From Neisseria sp. oral taxon 014 str. F0314 (GTDB lineage Bacteria; Pseudomonadota; Gammaproteobacteria; Burkholderiales; Neisseriaceae): a DNA stretch of 64,000 nucleotides. A program made the position numbers and the translations under genes. The notes beneath the pieces were generated by a model that did no database searches, was not told the DNA's origin, and saw nothing but the letters and a program-made list of their open reading frames with translations. The DNA is taken from NCBI RefSeq assembly GCF_005886145.1, contig NZ_CP040504.1, positions 1,922,001-1,986,000 of the forward strand, given 5' to 3'. This document shows positions 1-7,812 of this stretch, in pieces. The stretch's first letter is position 1. Each line of letters begins with the position of its first letter.

Positions 1-25
1 TCGGTATCGGTTCTTTCAGACGGCC

Positions 26-472
26 TTACATGACCAGGCTGCTTTTCCATTTTTCAAAGGCCGTCTGAAAAACGGGGGCGAGTTTGGCGTAGGTTTCGGG
101 GGAGTCTTCGACGTAGTAGAAGCCGCCGAGCGACGGGGTGTCGAGGGTGCGGACGTAGTCTTCCATAAAGGCGCCGTAGCCTTCTTCCTCGTCGTCGTAG
201 TAATAGGAGGTGAAACTCTGGCCGAAGGGGTTGAAGTCGTCGGGCGTGAGCGCGCCGTCCATGTGTTTGAGCAGGAATTGCGCGCCGCTGAACCGGCCTT
301 CGATCATGGCGGCGAAGTCTGCTGCGGTTTCGGGGGCGGCCTGCCAGACGGGGTTGGCCAGCCCTGCCTGCGCCGCCCATTGCCAGTACATGCCGATGTG
401 GGTGGCGGCGTTTTCGGGCGGGAGGTTTTCGGGATAGTCTTCCTCGGTGTGGAAACGGATGTGGTCGTACAT
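26..472 (-). CDS. Hypothetical acidic protein, DUF7832-like
   Basis: Encodes about 148 residues from the ATG at 472. An in-frame upstream extension to 574 runs through an uptake sequence and is unlikely to be translated. The protein is acidic, with an Asp/Glu-Tyr-rich stretch in the second half and no signal peptide or membrane segment. The N-terminal pattern MYDHIRFHTEEDYP followed by ENAATHIGMYWQW resembles what I remember of DUF7832 proteins, which are often found near SMI1-like proteins; that family name is from memory and uncertain. No function can be assigned. An uptake-sequence pair separates it from the permease gene upstream on the same strand. Confidence 0.7.
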   Translation of the reverse strand: MYDHIRFHTEEDYPENLPPENAATHIGMYWQWAAQAGLANPVWQAAPETAADFAAMIEGRFSGAQFLLKHMDGALTPDDFNPFGQSFTSYYYDDEEEGYGAFMEDYVRTLDTPSLGGFYYVEDSPETYAKLAPVFQTAFEKWKSSLVM

Positions 473-524
473 GGACGGATGGCGGATGGTTCGCAATGGG
501 GTTATTGTAACGGAAAAATGCGCG

Positions 525-566
525 AGGCCGTCTGAAAACTGTTTATTCGGTTTTCGGACGGCCTTT
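525..566. terminator. Imperfect inverted uptake-sequence pair
   Basis: AGGCCGTCTGAAA at 525-537 faces a one-base variant (TTCGGACGGCCT) at about 553-564. This can form a hairpin downstream of the permease gene on the minus strand. A further single uptake sequence lies at 600-613, directly after that gene's stop codon. Confidence 0.45.
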
Positions 567-613
567 GCCGGCAAGCCGGTTTGACGCTTTGCGCGGATGT
601 TTCAGACGGCCTC

Positions 614-1855
614 TCAGCCTTTGAACACGGGGACGAGTTCGAGTTGGCTCAATACCTGCGCGGCGATGTTGACGACGCCGAAGAGGAAAACCCAAACCAT
701 TAGCCCGAATCCGCCGTAAACCTTGTAGTTTTTGCCTGTGCCGAATTTTTTGCGCGAACGGTAGAGCAGCATGGCGGGGATGATGCCTGTCCAAATGGTT
801 GCCGCCAAGCCGACGTAGCCGATGGCGGTAACGAAGCCTGTCGGGAACAGCAGGCAGGAAATCAGGGGCGGCAGGAAGGTGAGGGCGGCGGTTTTGGTGC
901 GGCCGGACACGCTGTCGTTCCATTTGAAGATGTCGGCGATGTAGTCAAACAGGCCGAGTGTTACGCCGAGGAAGGAAGTGGCAATCGCCATGTAGGAGAA
1001 GAGGGTCAACACTTTGTCCATGCTGCCGGTTTGGGCGAATTTGGACAGGGTTTCGATGAGGACGGAGACTTGCCCTTCGGCGGCGATGACGGGGGCGAAC
1101 TCGCTGCGCGGCAAGTTGCCTTGGATGGCGATTTGCCACAGGACGTAAATCACCAGTGCGACCAGCGTGCCCGCCCAGAGGGATTTGGCCACTCTGGGCG
1201 CGTCGCCTTTAAAGTATTTGAGCAGGCTGGAAACGTTGCCGTGGAAGCCGAAGGATGCGAGGCAGACGGGCAGGGCGGTGGCGGCGTAAATCCAGTAGCT
1301 CGTGCCTGCGGGGGCTTGGGTGTCGAAGAGAACGGGCAGTTTGGCATCGGCAATCAGCCCGCCGGTTGCCCAGATGAAAGTCAGCACCATGCCGCCGATG
1401 AGGACGCTGGTGAAGCGGTCGACCAGCCGTGCCGACGCCCACACGCAGAATGCGAGGATGCCGAAGAAAACGAGTTGCCCGACGGTGAGCGAAACATCGC
1501 TTCCTACTGCGCTGCCCAGCCCTTTGGCGGTTAAGTCGCCGCCGACGAAGATGTAGGCGTAGGTGAGCAGGTATAAAACGAAGGCGACGGCAACGCCGTT
1601 GATGACGTTCCAAATCGGTCCGAGCAGGTCTTTGACCATGGTGTCGAAGCTGGCGCCGTGCGGATAGTGGGTGTTGACTTCAAGGATCATCAGGCCGCTG
1701 GAGAGCATGGAAAACCAAGTGTAGAGCAACACAATCAGCGAACCGGCAAACCAGACGCCCGACGTGGCGGTCGGGTTGGCGAGCATCCCCGCACCGATGA
1801 CCGTACCGGCGATAATCATGGCGCCGCCGAAGAGCGACGGGGTTTTGGCAGACAT
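614..1855 (-). CDS. mtr: Tryptophan/aromatic amino acid permease (HAAAP family)
   Basis: A 413-residue inner-membrane protein with about eleven hydrophobic helices, almost exactly the length of E. coli Mtr (414). The first helix carries the family pattern GAMIIAGTVIGAGMLANP. Mtr-like blocks follow: SGLMILEVNTHYPHGASFDT, FVLYLLTYAYI, CLASFGFHGNV and FLGVTLGLFDYIADIF. Members import tryptophan or other aromatic amino acids with protons. The sequence resembles Mtr more than TyrP, but substrate choice within the family cannot be fixed from sequence. The start ATG at 1855 is preceded on its strand by a GGAGGGAG ribosome-binding site. The symbol refers to E. coli mtr, not the Neisserial mtrCDE efflux system. 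Confidence 0.9.
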   Translation of the reverse strand: MSAKTPSLFGGAMIIAGTVIGAGMLANPTATSGVWFAGSLIVLLYTWFSMLSSGLMILEVNTHYPHGASFDTMVKDLLGPIWNVINGVAVAFVLYLLTYAYIFVGGDLTAKGLGSAVGSDVSLTVGQLVFFGILAFCVWASARLVDRFTSVLIGGMVLTFIWATGGLIADAKLPVLFDTQAPAGTSYWIYAATALPVCLASFGFHGNVSSLLKYFKGDAPRVAKSLWAGTLVALVIYVLWQIAIQGNLPRSEFAPVIAAEGQVSVLIETLSKFAQTGSMDKVLTLFSYMAIATSFLGVTLGLFDYIADIFKWNDSVSGRTKTAALTFLPPLISCLLFPTGFVTAIGYVGLAATIWTGIIPAMLLYRSRKKFGTGKNYKVYGGFGLMVWVFLFGVVNIAAQVLSQLELVPVFKG

Positions 1856-1919
1856 TATTTATCTCCCTCCTACAAAAACGTGTCCGCCATTATGCCGTAA
1901 AGCGTAAGGATTAGTAAGG

Positions 1920-1951
1920 AGGCCGTCTGAAAAAATGATTTCAGACGGCCT
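1920..1951. terminator. Inverted uptake-sequence pair
   Basis: AGGCCGTCTGAAA at 1920-1932 and its reverse complement at 1939-1951 form a short-loop hairpin between the divergent permease and carbonic anhydrase genes. The rest of this roughly 350-base gap holds a GC-rich inverted repeat (GGGGCG...CGCCCC, about 2049-2077) and no gene. Confidence 0.55.
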
Positions 1952-2206
1952 CTTACCGTGTTATGGCTTCTTTACAGGCAGCCTTGGCGCACGGGGCTAA
2001 TTTTTCTCTAATTTTGGCTACCTACAATGCCTGGTTTTCTAAAAAACGGGGCGGCCGATAACCAATAAAACGCCCCGAATCTACGGGTTTATTCCTTTCT
2101 CACACGACCGTCCGGCTTGCGCAATGCAGGTGCGCTGCCGAACATTCAGGCAGGCGGCAACTCCGAAATACACAAACACACAATATATCAAGGAAAGGAA
2201 TCGGCA

Positions 2207-2881
2207 ATGAGCCAATCATACGAAGTCATTTTTGAAAACAACCGCAAGTGGCTGGAGCAGAAAAAACAGCAGTATCCCGATTATTTTAAAGAACTTGCCG
2301 ACGGGCAAAACCCCGAATACCTCTATATCGGCTGCTCCGACAGCCGTGTCGCGGCGGAAGGGATGATGGGGCTGGAACCCGGCGAAGTGTTCGTGCACCG
2401 CAACGTCGCCAACCTTGTGCACGGTCTGGATTTGAATGCCGCCTCCGCCATCGAATATGCCGTGTCGCACCTGAAAGTCAAACACATCATCATCTGCGGC
2501 CACTACAACTGCGGCGGCATCAAAGCGGCGATGAAGCCGCAGGATTTGGGTTCGATGAATCCGTGGCTGCGCAGCATACGCGATGTGTACCGCCTGCATC
2601 AGGAAGAATTGGACGCGATTGAGGACGGACACCTGCGTTACGATCGCCTGGTCGAATTGAACGTGCAGGAGCAGTGCCTCAACGTCATCAAAATGGCGTG
2701 CGTGCAGGAACGCTACCTGCTCGACGGCTACCCGATCGTGCACGGCTGGGTCTTCGACCTGCGTACCGGCCGCCTCATCGATTTGAACATCGATTTCAAA
2801 AACATCCTCGCCGACATCCAGAAAATCTACGACCTCACCGATTCAGAATGGGTGGTCAACGCGCGCAAGAAAGCGGGTTGA
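2207..2881 (+). CDS. can: Beta-class carbonic anhydrase
   Basis: Encodes 224 residues and interconverts CO2 and bicarbonate in the cytoplasm. Zinc ligands C43, H99 and C102 are visible in the CSDSR and GHYNCGG motifs, with the D45/R47 dyad typical of beta-CAs; spacing matches E. coli Can almost residue for residue. The start at 2207 is chosen because AAGGAAAGG precedes it at proper distance and the homology begins there; an in-frame ATG at 2117 would add 30 unrelated residues. It is followed on the same strand by a SulP transporter. That pairing suggests joint handling of bicarbonate: import or export by SulP and interconversion by Can. The repeat-bearing leader between them may uncouple their expression. 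Confidence 0.96.
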   Translation: MSQSYEVIFENNRKWLEQKKQQYPDYFKELADGQNPEYLYIGCSDSRVAAEGMMGLEPGEVFVHRNVANLVHGLDLNAASAIEYAVSHLKVKHIIICGHYNCGGIKAAMKPQDLGSMNPWLRSIRDVYRLHQEELDAIEDGHLRYDRLVELNVQEQCLNVIKMACVQERYLLDGYPIVHGWVFDLRTGRLIDLNIDFKNILADIQKIYDLTDSEWVVNARKKAG

Positions 2882-3128
2882 TAGGCCGCCGGAGGCCGTC
2901 TGAAAATATCGCTTGGAAAAATGCCGCCCTTCCCGCGCAGGCGGAAATCCGTTCGGACGATAAACAATATTTGTGAAACTCGATAAACCGTCTCCCAAAG
3001 GTGAATTCCCGCCTGCGCGGGAAGGACGGCGGGTGCGTTTGTCCGGCGGCTGAAAAATAAGTTTATCCGCTATGTCCGATTTTTTCAGACGGCCTTTCCC
3101 TCCCGCAACCCTGCTTCATCCATACAAA
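2882..3128. other. Intergenic: uptake sequence and dRS3-like remnants
   Basis: Between carbonic anhydrase and the tandem repeat lie one uptake sequence (about 2892-2905), two partial dRS3-like inverted repeats (around 2930-2955 and 3004-3023) and a reverse uptake sequence near 3083-3095. No gene is visible. Confidence 0.6.
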
Positions 3129-3224
3129 AAACATACACACAAACATACACACAAACATACACACAAACATACACACAAACATACACACAAACATACACAC
3201 AAACATACACACAAACATACACAC
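3129..3224 (+). repeat. Eight-copy 12-bp tandem repeat (AAACATACACAC)
   Basis: Eight perfect head-to-tail copies of AAACATACACAC fill 3129-3224. They end two bases before the CAGGAG ribosome-binding site (3227-3232) of the SulP gene. The tract therefore lies in the leader or promoter region, where copy-number changes would alter spacing or mRNA structure without touching the coding frame. Perfect identity of all copies indicates recent expansion by slippage. Confidence 0.95.
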
Positions 3225-3243
3225 ATCAGGAGTACCCCTCACC

Positions 3244-4809
3244 ATGAAATCCCATCAGAAAAAACAAGCTTTGGGCAGCCTGTTTAAGTCCAATTTCGCT
3301 TCCGGACTGGTCGTCTTCCTCGTCGCCCTGCCGTTGTGCCTCGGCATCGCGCTCGCTTCCGGCGCGCCGCCGTTGTCCGGCGTATTGGCGGGCATCGTCG
3401 GCGGTATCGTCATCGGTTCACTCAGCACTTCGCACATCAGCGTTTCCGGCCCTGCCGCAGGCTTGGCGGCGACTATCCTTGCCGCGATTACCGAACTCGG
3501 TTCATTCGAGCTGTTTCTGTGCGCAGGCTTAATCGCCGGCGCCATCCAGCTTTTGCTCGGCTTTATCCGTGCCGGCAGCCTTGCCGAATACATCCCCGTG
3601 TCCGTTATCGAAGGCATGTTGGCGGGCATCGGCGTGATTATCATCATGAAACAGATTCCGTTTGCCTTGGGCAGCAGCGGCAGCCTCGCCGACCCTGCCG
3701 CACTGTTTGCCGACATCCACATGGGTTCCCTTTTGGTAGCAGGCGTATCGATGGCGATCCTAATCGTATGGGACAAAATCCCCGCGTTGAAAAACATCAA
3801 AGCCCTGCCCGCCGCGCTGGTTGCCGTGGGCGCGGGGATACTGATGAACCAATGGTTTGTCGCCAGCGGCAGCAGCCTTGCCATTCCCGCCGGACAACTC
3901 GTCCAACTGCCCGTTCCCGACACATGGCGCGAAGCCGCAGCTATGCTCACGCTGCCCAACTTTTCAGGTTTCGGCAACAGCTACGTCTGGATGACCGGCA
4001 TCACCATCGCCATCGTCGCCTCGATTGAAACCCTGCTCTGCATCGAAGCCGCCGACCGCCTCGACACCCGCCGCCGCATCACCGACACCAACCGCGAATT
4101 GCGCGCGCAGGGCGCAGGCAACATCGTCAGCTCGCTCATCGGCGGCCTGCCCATCACCTCCGTCGTCGTGCGCTCGTCCGCCAACGCCAATGCAGGCGCG
4201 ACGCACAAACTGTCTGCCGTTATCCACGGCGTCCTGTTGCTGGTGTGCGTTTTGGCAATTCCCTTTATCCTCAACATGATCCCCCTGTCCACCCTCGCCG
4301 CCGTCTTGCTGCTAGTGGGCTACAAACTGGCGAAACCCACCACCCTCCTGCATTTCTGGCATAAAGGGCTGTACCAGTTCATCCCATTCGCCGCCACCCT
4401 CGTTGCCGTCGTCGCGCTCGACCTGCTCAAAGGCGTCGGCATCGGGCTCGCCATCAGCATCATTTTCATCCTTCAAGGCAACATGAAACGCGCCTACTAC
4501 CTCAGCCGCGAAGAACTCGCCGAAGCCGACGAAATCAGTTTGGAACTGGCGGAAGAAGTCTCGTTCCTGAACAAAGCCGCCATCAAGAAAATCCTGAAAA
4601 ACATCCGTCCGGGTTCCAAAGTAACCATCAACGCCGAACGCTCGTCCTACATCGCCGGCGACGTATTGGAACTGATTGAAGACTTCGCCAACGTCTTCGC
4701 CAAAGAAAACGACATAGACGTCGTACTCAAAGGCTTCAAATCCGACTACGACCACGAAGGCCGCGACCACCACAGCCATGTGCGGGTAGGGCATAGCGCG
4801 AGTATTTAG
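3244..4809 (+). CDS. SulP-family inorganic anion (probable bicarbonate) transporter
   Basis: A 521-residue membrane protein with a long run of transmembrane helices up to about residue 420, then a C-terminal cytoplasmic STAS-like domain (about 430-510). N-terminal blocks FKSNFASGLVVFLVALPLCLGIALASG and SGPAAGLAATI are typical of SulP anion transporters. The family moves sulfate, bicarbonate or other anions. Placement directly after beta-carbonic anhydrase favours bicarbonate, but this is inference. The ATG at 3244 has a CAGGAG site 11 bases upstream, immediately after the eight-copy 12-bp repeat, so expression could vary with repeat number. No frameshift or truncation is seen. Confidence 0.88.
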   Translation: MKSHQKKQALGSLFKSNFASGLVVFLVALPLCLGIALASGAPPLSGVLAGIVGGIVIGSLSTSHISVSGPAAGLAATILAAITELGSFELFLCAGLIAGAIQLLLGFIRAGSLAEYIPVSVIEGMLAGIGVIIIMKQIPFALGSSGSLADPAALFADIHMGSLLVAGVSMAILIVWDKIPALKNIKALPAALVAVGAGILMNQWFVASGSSLAIPAGQLVQLPVPDTWREAAAMLTLPNFSGFGNSYVWMTGITIAIVASIETLLCIEAADRLDTRRRITDTNRELRAQGAGNIVSSLIGGLPITSVVVRSSANANAGATHKLSAVIHGVLLLVCVLAIPFILNMIPLSTLAAVLLLVGYKLAKPTTLLHFWHKGLYQFIPFAATLVAVVALDLLKGVGIGLAISIIFILQGNMKRAYYLSREELAEADEISLELAEEVSFLNKAAIKKILKNIRPGSKVTINAERSSYIAGDVLELIEDFANVFAKENDIDVVLKGFKSDYDHEGRDHHSHVRVGHSASI

Positions 4810-4840
4810 AAGTCGGGTTGGAATGAGTAGGAGAAGAAAA

Positions 4841-4886
4841 AGGTCGTCTGAAAAACCTGTTTTGGGGATTTTCAGATGACCTTTTT
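4841..4886 (+). terminator. Inverted AGGTCGTCTGAA pair
   Basis: A variant uptake-sequence pair (AGGTCGTCTGAAA and TTTTCAGATGACC, one base from perfect) forms a hairpin followed by T5, just after the SulP gene. It is a good factor-independent terminator candidate. Confidence 0.65.
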
Positions 4887-4918
4887 AGCAGATGCAAATG
4901 GAAAATACCTGCTTCGCC

Positions 4919-5015
4919 ATTCCCGCGCAGGCGGGAATCTAGGTTTTGGAAGCTATGGAAATATTTAAAAATTGCAGCGGCCTTTCAGAGTCTGGATTCC
5001 CGCCTGAGCGGGAAT
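4919..5015. repeat. NIME-like unit: two dRS3 elements flanking a short spacer
   Basis: Two 20-base inverted repeats of the dRS3 form (ATTCCC-N8-GGGAAT) at 4919-4938 and 4996-5015 bracket a 57-base spacer. This is the arrangement of Neisserial intergenic mosaic elements. Confidence 0.75.
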
Positions 5016-5093
5016 GACGGCGGCTGATGAATCGGCTGTTTCGTCCGACAGAAAAGAAACATGACGAAATATCTAAAAAAAAACAGCAGGATT

Positions 5094-5759
5094 CGCGGGT
5101 AAAGCCCCACCGTCGGGCAATGCCTAAAGTTGGAGAAAACCCATAGCGGAATTTTTTGTGTTGATTTGTGGGATAACAATCGTAGCGTGGGCTTTGCCCA
5201 CGAGAATCCGCCCCTCTCCCGTTCGGCGGGAGAGGGTTGGGGAGAGGATGGTTCTTGCCCTTTATGCTGTATATCCGCAAACCACCCCCATCCTAACCTT
5301 CCCCCGCCGGACGGGGGAAGGAATAAGGTTGCAGTAGCTGAAAGAGGTCGTCTGAAACCCTATCTCAAGCTTTTCAGACGACCTCTTTGCATTTGACACT
5401 CTAAATCTATTATCGCCTCAATACAGCAGGATTCGCGGGCAAAGCCCACGCTACGCCGTCGAAAGCATCCAAAGTTGGGGAAACCCTTAGTGGGAGTTGT
5501 TGTGTTGGTTTGTGGGATAACCGTAGCGTGGGCTTTGCCCACGATAATCTGCCCCCTCTCCCGTCTGGCGGGAGAGGGTTGGGGAGAGGGTGGCTCTTGT
5601 CCCTTATTCCGTATATTTGCAAGCCATCCCCATCCTAACCTTCCCCCGCCAGACGGGGGAAGGAATAAGGTTGCTGTAACTGAAAAAAGGCCGTCTGAAA
5701 AACCTATTTCGAGCTTTTCAGACGACCTTTCATCTATATTTCAAACACTATCTAAATCA
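5094..5759. repeat. Tandem duplication of a ~330-bp intergenic repeat
   Basis: Copy A (5094-5410) and copy B (5424-5759) share the same ordered parts. Each has CAGCAGGATTCGCGGG, then a GCGTGGGCTTTGCCCACG palindrome. Next come a palindromic CCCTCTCCCG-type block with GGGAGAGGGTTGGGGAGAGG, and CCATCCTAACCTTCCCCCGCC with its inverted partner. An uptake-sequence hairpin closes each copy (5344-5385 and 5686-5730). Together with the NIME-like unit before it, this fills the 940-base gap between the SulP and AI-2E-type genes. No gene is credible here. Confidence 0.85.
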
Positions 5760-6816
5760 GCTTCTGCTGCTTCAACTCATTCTTCAGATACGCATAATAA
5801 ACCGGTGCGACGATGATGCCGCCGACGCCGAAAATCCGTTCGAACACGACCATCGCCACCAGCAGTTCCCATGCGCTTGATTCTATTTCCGAACCGATGA
5901 TTTTCGCGTTCAGGAAGTATTCGAGCTTGTGGATGACGACCAGAAACACCAGCGAAGCGACTGCCACATATAAAGACGCGCCGAGGCTCAAGATGATAAT
6001 GATGGTGTTGGAAATCAGGTTGCCCGCGACGGGAATCAGCCCGACGATGAAGGCGATCACCAACACGGTCAGTTTAAACGGCAATTCCACGCCGAAAAGC
6101 GGCAGGATCAGATAGAGGTACACGACCGTCAGCGCGGTATCGATCAGCGAGATTTTGACCTGCGCCAAAAACACGCGTTCGAAGCTGGTTTCGAAGTTCA
6201 CAATCCGCCGTACCAGCTCTGCCTTGAAGGGCGGCATTTTGCGGCGGTTTTTGCGCATATTGAGGCGGTGGAAACTGAGCATTGCGCCGATGATGATGCC
6301 GATAAGGATGTACACGAACGAGGTGAAGCTGTTTTTGCTGATGCGCGTCAGCGCGGCGCTGTATTCTTCAATCAATTTGACCGCATAGGCTTTGATTTCG
6401 GCGGTATTGTTGGGCAGCATGTTCAAAACCGACTGCGGCAGGCTGCTGCTGTTTTTCGTGTCTTCCAGAATCGCCGCCAGCTTGGTCAGCATCACGGTGA
6501 TGTGCCCGCCGTGAATCAGGTGGTAAATCCCCAGCGACATCAATAGGATAACCGTCAATACGATGCCTATGGTCAGCGTGGTCGAAATCAGGTTGATATT
6601 GTGCGCGTTGAGCGATTTGTGCAGAAACGTATTGCGCGTGAGCGTACGGCGGCGCAGCCAAAGAATCAGGCCGTTGGTCTTGGTGATGAAGACGTAGGTC
6701 AGTATCACGGCGAGCAAAAGGGGCAAAAAATGGAAATACAGCACCGCAAGCAGGGCCATACCCATCAGGATATAGGATACGTTGCGGAACTTTTGGGCGG
6801 GATAGGGCGGGTGCAT
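5752..6816 (-). CDS. AI-2E family transporter-like membrane protein
   Basis: A 354-residue polytopic membrane protein of the PF01594 family. Hydrophobic helices lie near both ends, a more polar region occupies about residues 120-160, and the signature FIVGLIPVAGNLISNTII falls in the C-terminal third. Founding members were linked to export of the AI-2 signal, but many relatives have other or unknown substrates (for example sodium/proton exchange), so the name is not a function. The ATG at 6816 lacks a strong ribosome-binding site. Its 3' end overlaps the end of the upstream intergenic repeat by a few bases. Confidence 0.82.
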   Translation of the reverse strand: MHPPYPAQKFRNVSYILMGMALLAVLYFHFLPLLLAVILTYVFITKTNGLILWLRRRTLTRNTFLHKSLNAHNINLISTTLTIGIVLTVILLMSLGIYHLIHGGHITVMLTKLAAILEDTKNSSSLPQSVLNMLPNNTAEIKAYAVKLIEEYSAALTRISKNSFTSFVYILIGIIIGAMLSFHRLNMRKNRRKMPPFKAELVRRIVNFETSFERVFLAQVKISLIDTALTVVYLYLILPLFGVELPFKLTVLVIAFIVGLIPVAGNLISNTIIIILSLGASLYVAVASLVFLVVIHKLEYFLNAKIIGSEIESSAWELLVAMVVFERIFGVGGIIVAPVYYAYLKNELKQQKLI

Positions 6817-6879
6817 GGTAGATGAGATTTCTAATACATGAAGTAAACAATGGAGGTTCTAAAGAAATTAGGCTGGATA

Positions 6880-7542
6880 TTATGTTTTGGATTCCAAAGC
6901 CTTTTTGTCTTGCGCTTCTGCGGCGTTTCTTGCATTTTCGGGCATCAGCTGATAAAGCTCGTCCAATTCTTTCGGTTCGGTAATGGCTTTCTTCACAATG
7001 AAATTGATTAGGTCGAACATTTTTGCGGCAGCCTTATCAAAATCTGCATCTGAAATTTGACCGGGATGGACGGCATTATTGCCGGTAATTCGCAAAGTAT
7101 CGGCAACTTGGACAACTCGACCTGAGAATACACCTTTGTTTACCAGCGACCTGATGTCGGTATTGATGTTTTTTCCTTCTTCTCCCAAATGAATATATAA
7201 TTTTTGCAAGCCTAAACGCAGTAATGCCGCGGCTCCTCTGGGGGATTTGATGAAAATTCGGGCGGCTTCTTCGTAATCTTTTTTGACATCCTCGGGCATA
7301 TCTTCGGAGGGAAGAGGGGCAGAGCCAAAATCTGGATAGAGCATTTCACCTTCTTTGGCTATATTAAAACCGTCAGAATCCATTTTGGTTACTCTCCAAA
7401 GGCTGTATTGCCTGCAATGAGCACAAATAGCCTGATAATAAATATTACGTTGTTCGGATCTCCATTCCATATGCGCAAATGCCCCGCAATGCGGGCAATT
7501 AAAAGCGTCTTTATCAAAATCAGGTGCTGTGTATTTTGTCAT
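6880..7542 (-). CDS. DUF4145 domain protein with N-terminal zinc ribbon
   Basis: Encodes 220 residues from the ATG at 7542, which has GGGAG nine bases upstream; an ATG at 7551 abuts that site and is less likely. An N-terminal CPHCG...CAHC pair about 30 residues apart suggests a zinc ribbon. The middle (about residues 90-185) fits DUF4145, with a pattern of small helices including SPRGAAALLRLGLQKL and DTLRITGNNAVHPG. DUF4145 occurs alone or in restriction and defence proteins, and its biochemical role is unknown. No signal peptide is seen. A longer in-frame reading to 7710 crosses an uptake-sequence pair and a dRS3 element and is rejected. Confidence 0.8.
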   Translation of the reverse strand: MTKYTAPDFDKDAFNCPHCGAFAHMEWRSEQRNIYYQAICAHCRQYSLWRVTKMDSDGFNIAKEGEMLYPDFGSAPLPSEDMPEDVKKDYEEAARIFIKSPRGAAALLRLGLQKLYIHLGEEGKNINTDIRSLVNKGVFSGRVVQVADTLRITGNNAVHPGQISDADFDKAAAKMFDLINFIVKKAITEPKELDELYQLMPENARNAAEAQDKKALESKT

Positions 7543-7593
7543 TTCTGACATCTCCCTATCAATGGTAACAAAACAATATTTATTGATTTCGAT

Positions 7594-7627
7594 AAAGGCC
7601 GTCTGAAAAATTTTCAGACGACCTTTT
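7594..7627. terminator. Inverted uptake-sequence pair
   Basis: AAAGGCCGTCTGAAAA and TTTTCAGACGACCTTTT form a near-perfect hairpin with a very short loop between oligopeptidase A and the DUF4145 gene. It probably terminates the minus-strand oligopeptidase transcript. Confidence 0.6.
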
Positions 7628-7657
7628 AAAGTAAATTTAAACAAAAAACATGCCGTC

Positions 7658-7757
7658 ATTCCCGCGCAGGCGGGAATCCAGACCTGTCCGCATAGGAACT
7701 TATCGGGCAAAACGGTTTCTTCAACTTTTCGTTCTGGATTCCCGCCTGCGCGGGAAT
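7658..7757. repeat. NIME-like unit: two dRS3 elements
   Basis: dRS3 inverted repeats at 7658-7677 and 7738-7757 flank a 60-base spacer, immediately downstream of oligopeptidase A. Confidence 0.75.
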
Positions 7758-7812
7758 GACGATTCAGGTATTTCTATATCGAATCCGCTATATTTTTACC
7801 TCAACCTTACCG

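Noticed and set aside
3129..3224. CRISPR-like array
   Set aside because: The units are 12 bases with no spacers, and no cas genes are present; this is a simple tandem repeat.
5752..6816. Autoinducer-2 export as the function of the AI-2E family protein
   Set aside because: The family name is broader than that role and nothing in the sequence or neighbours supports it.
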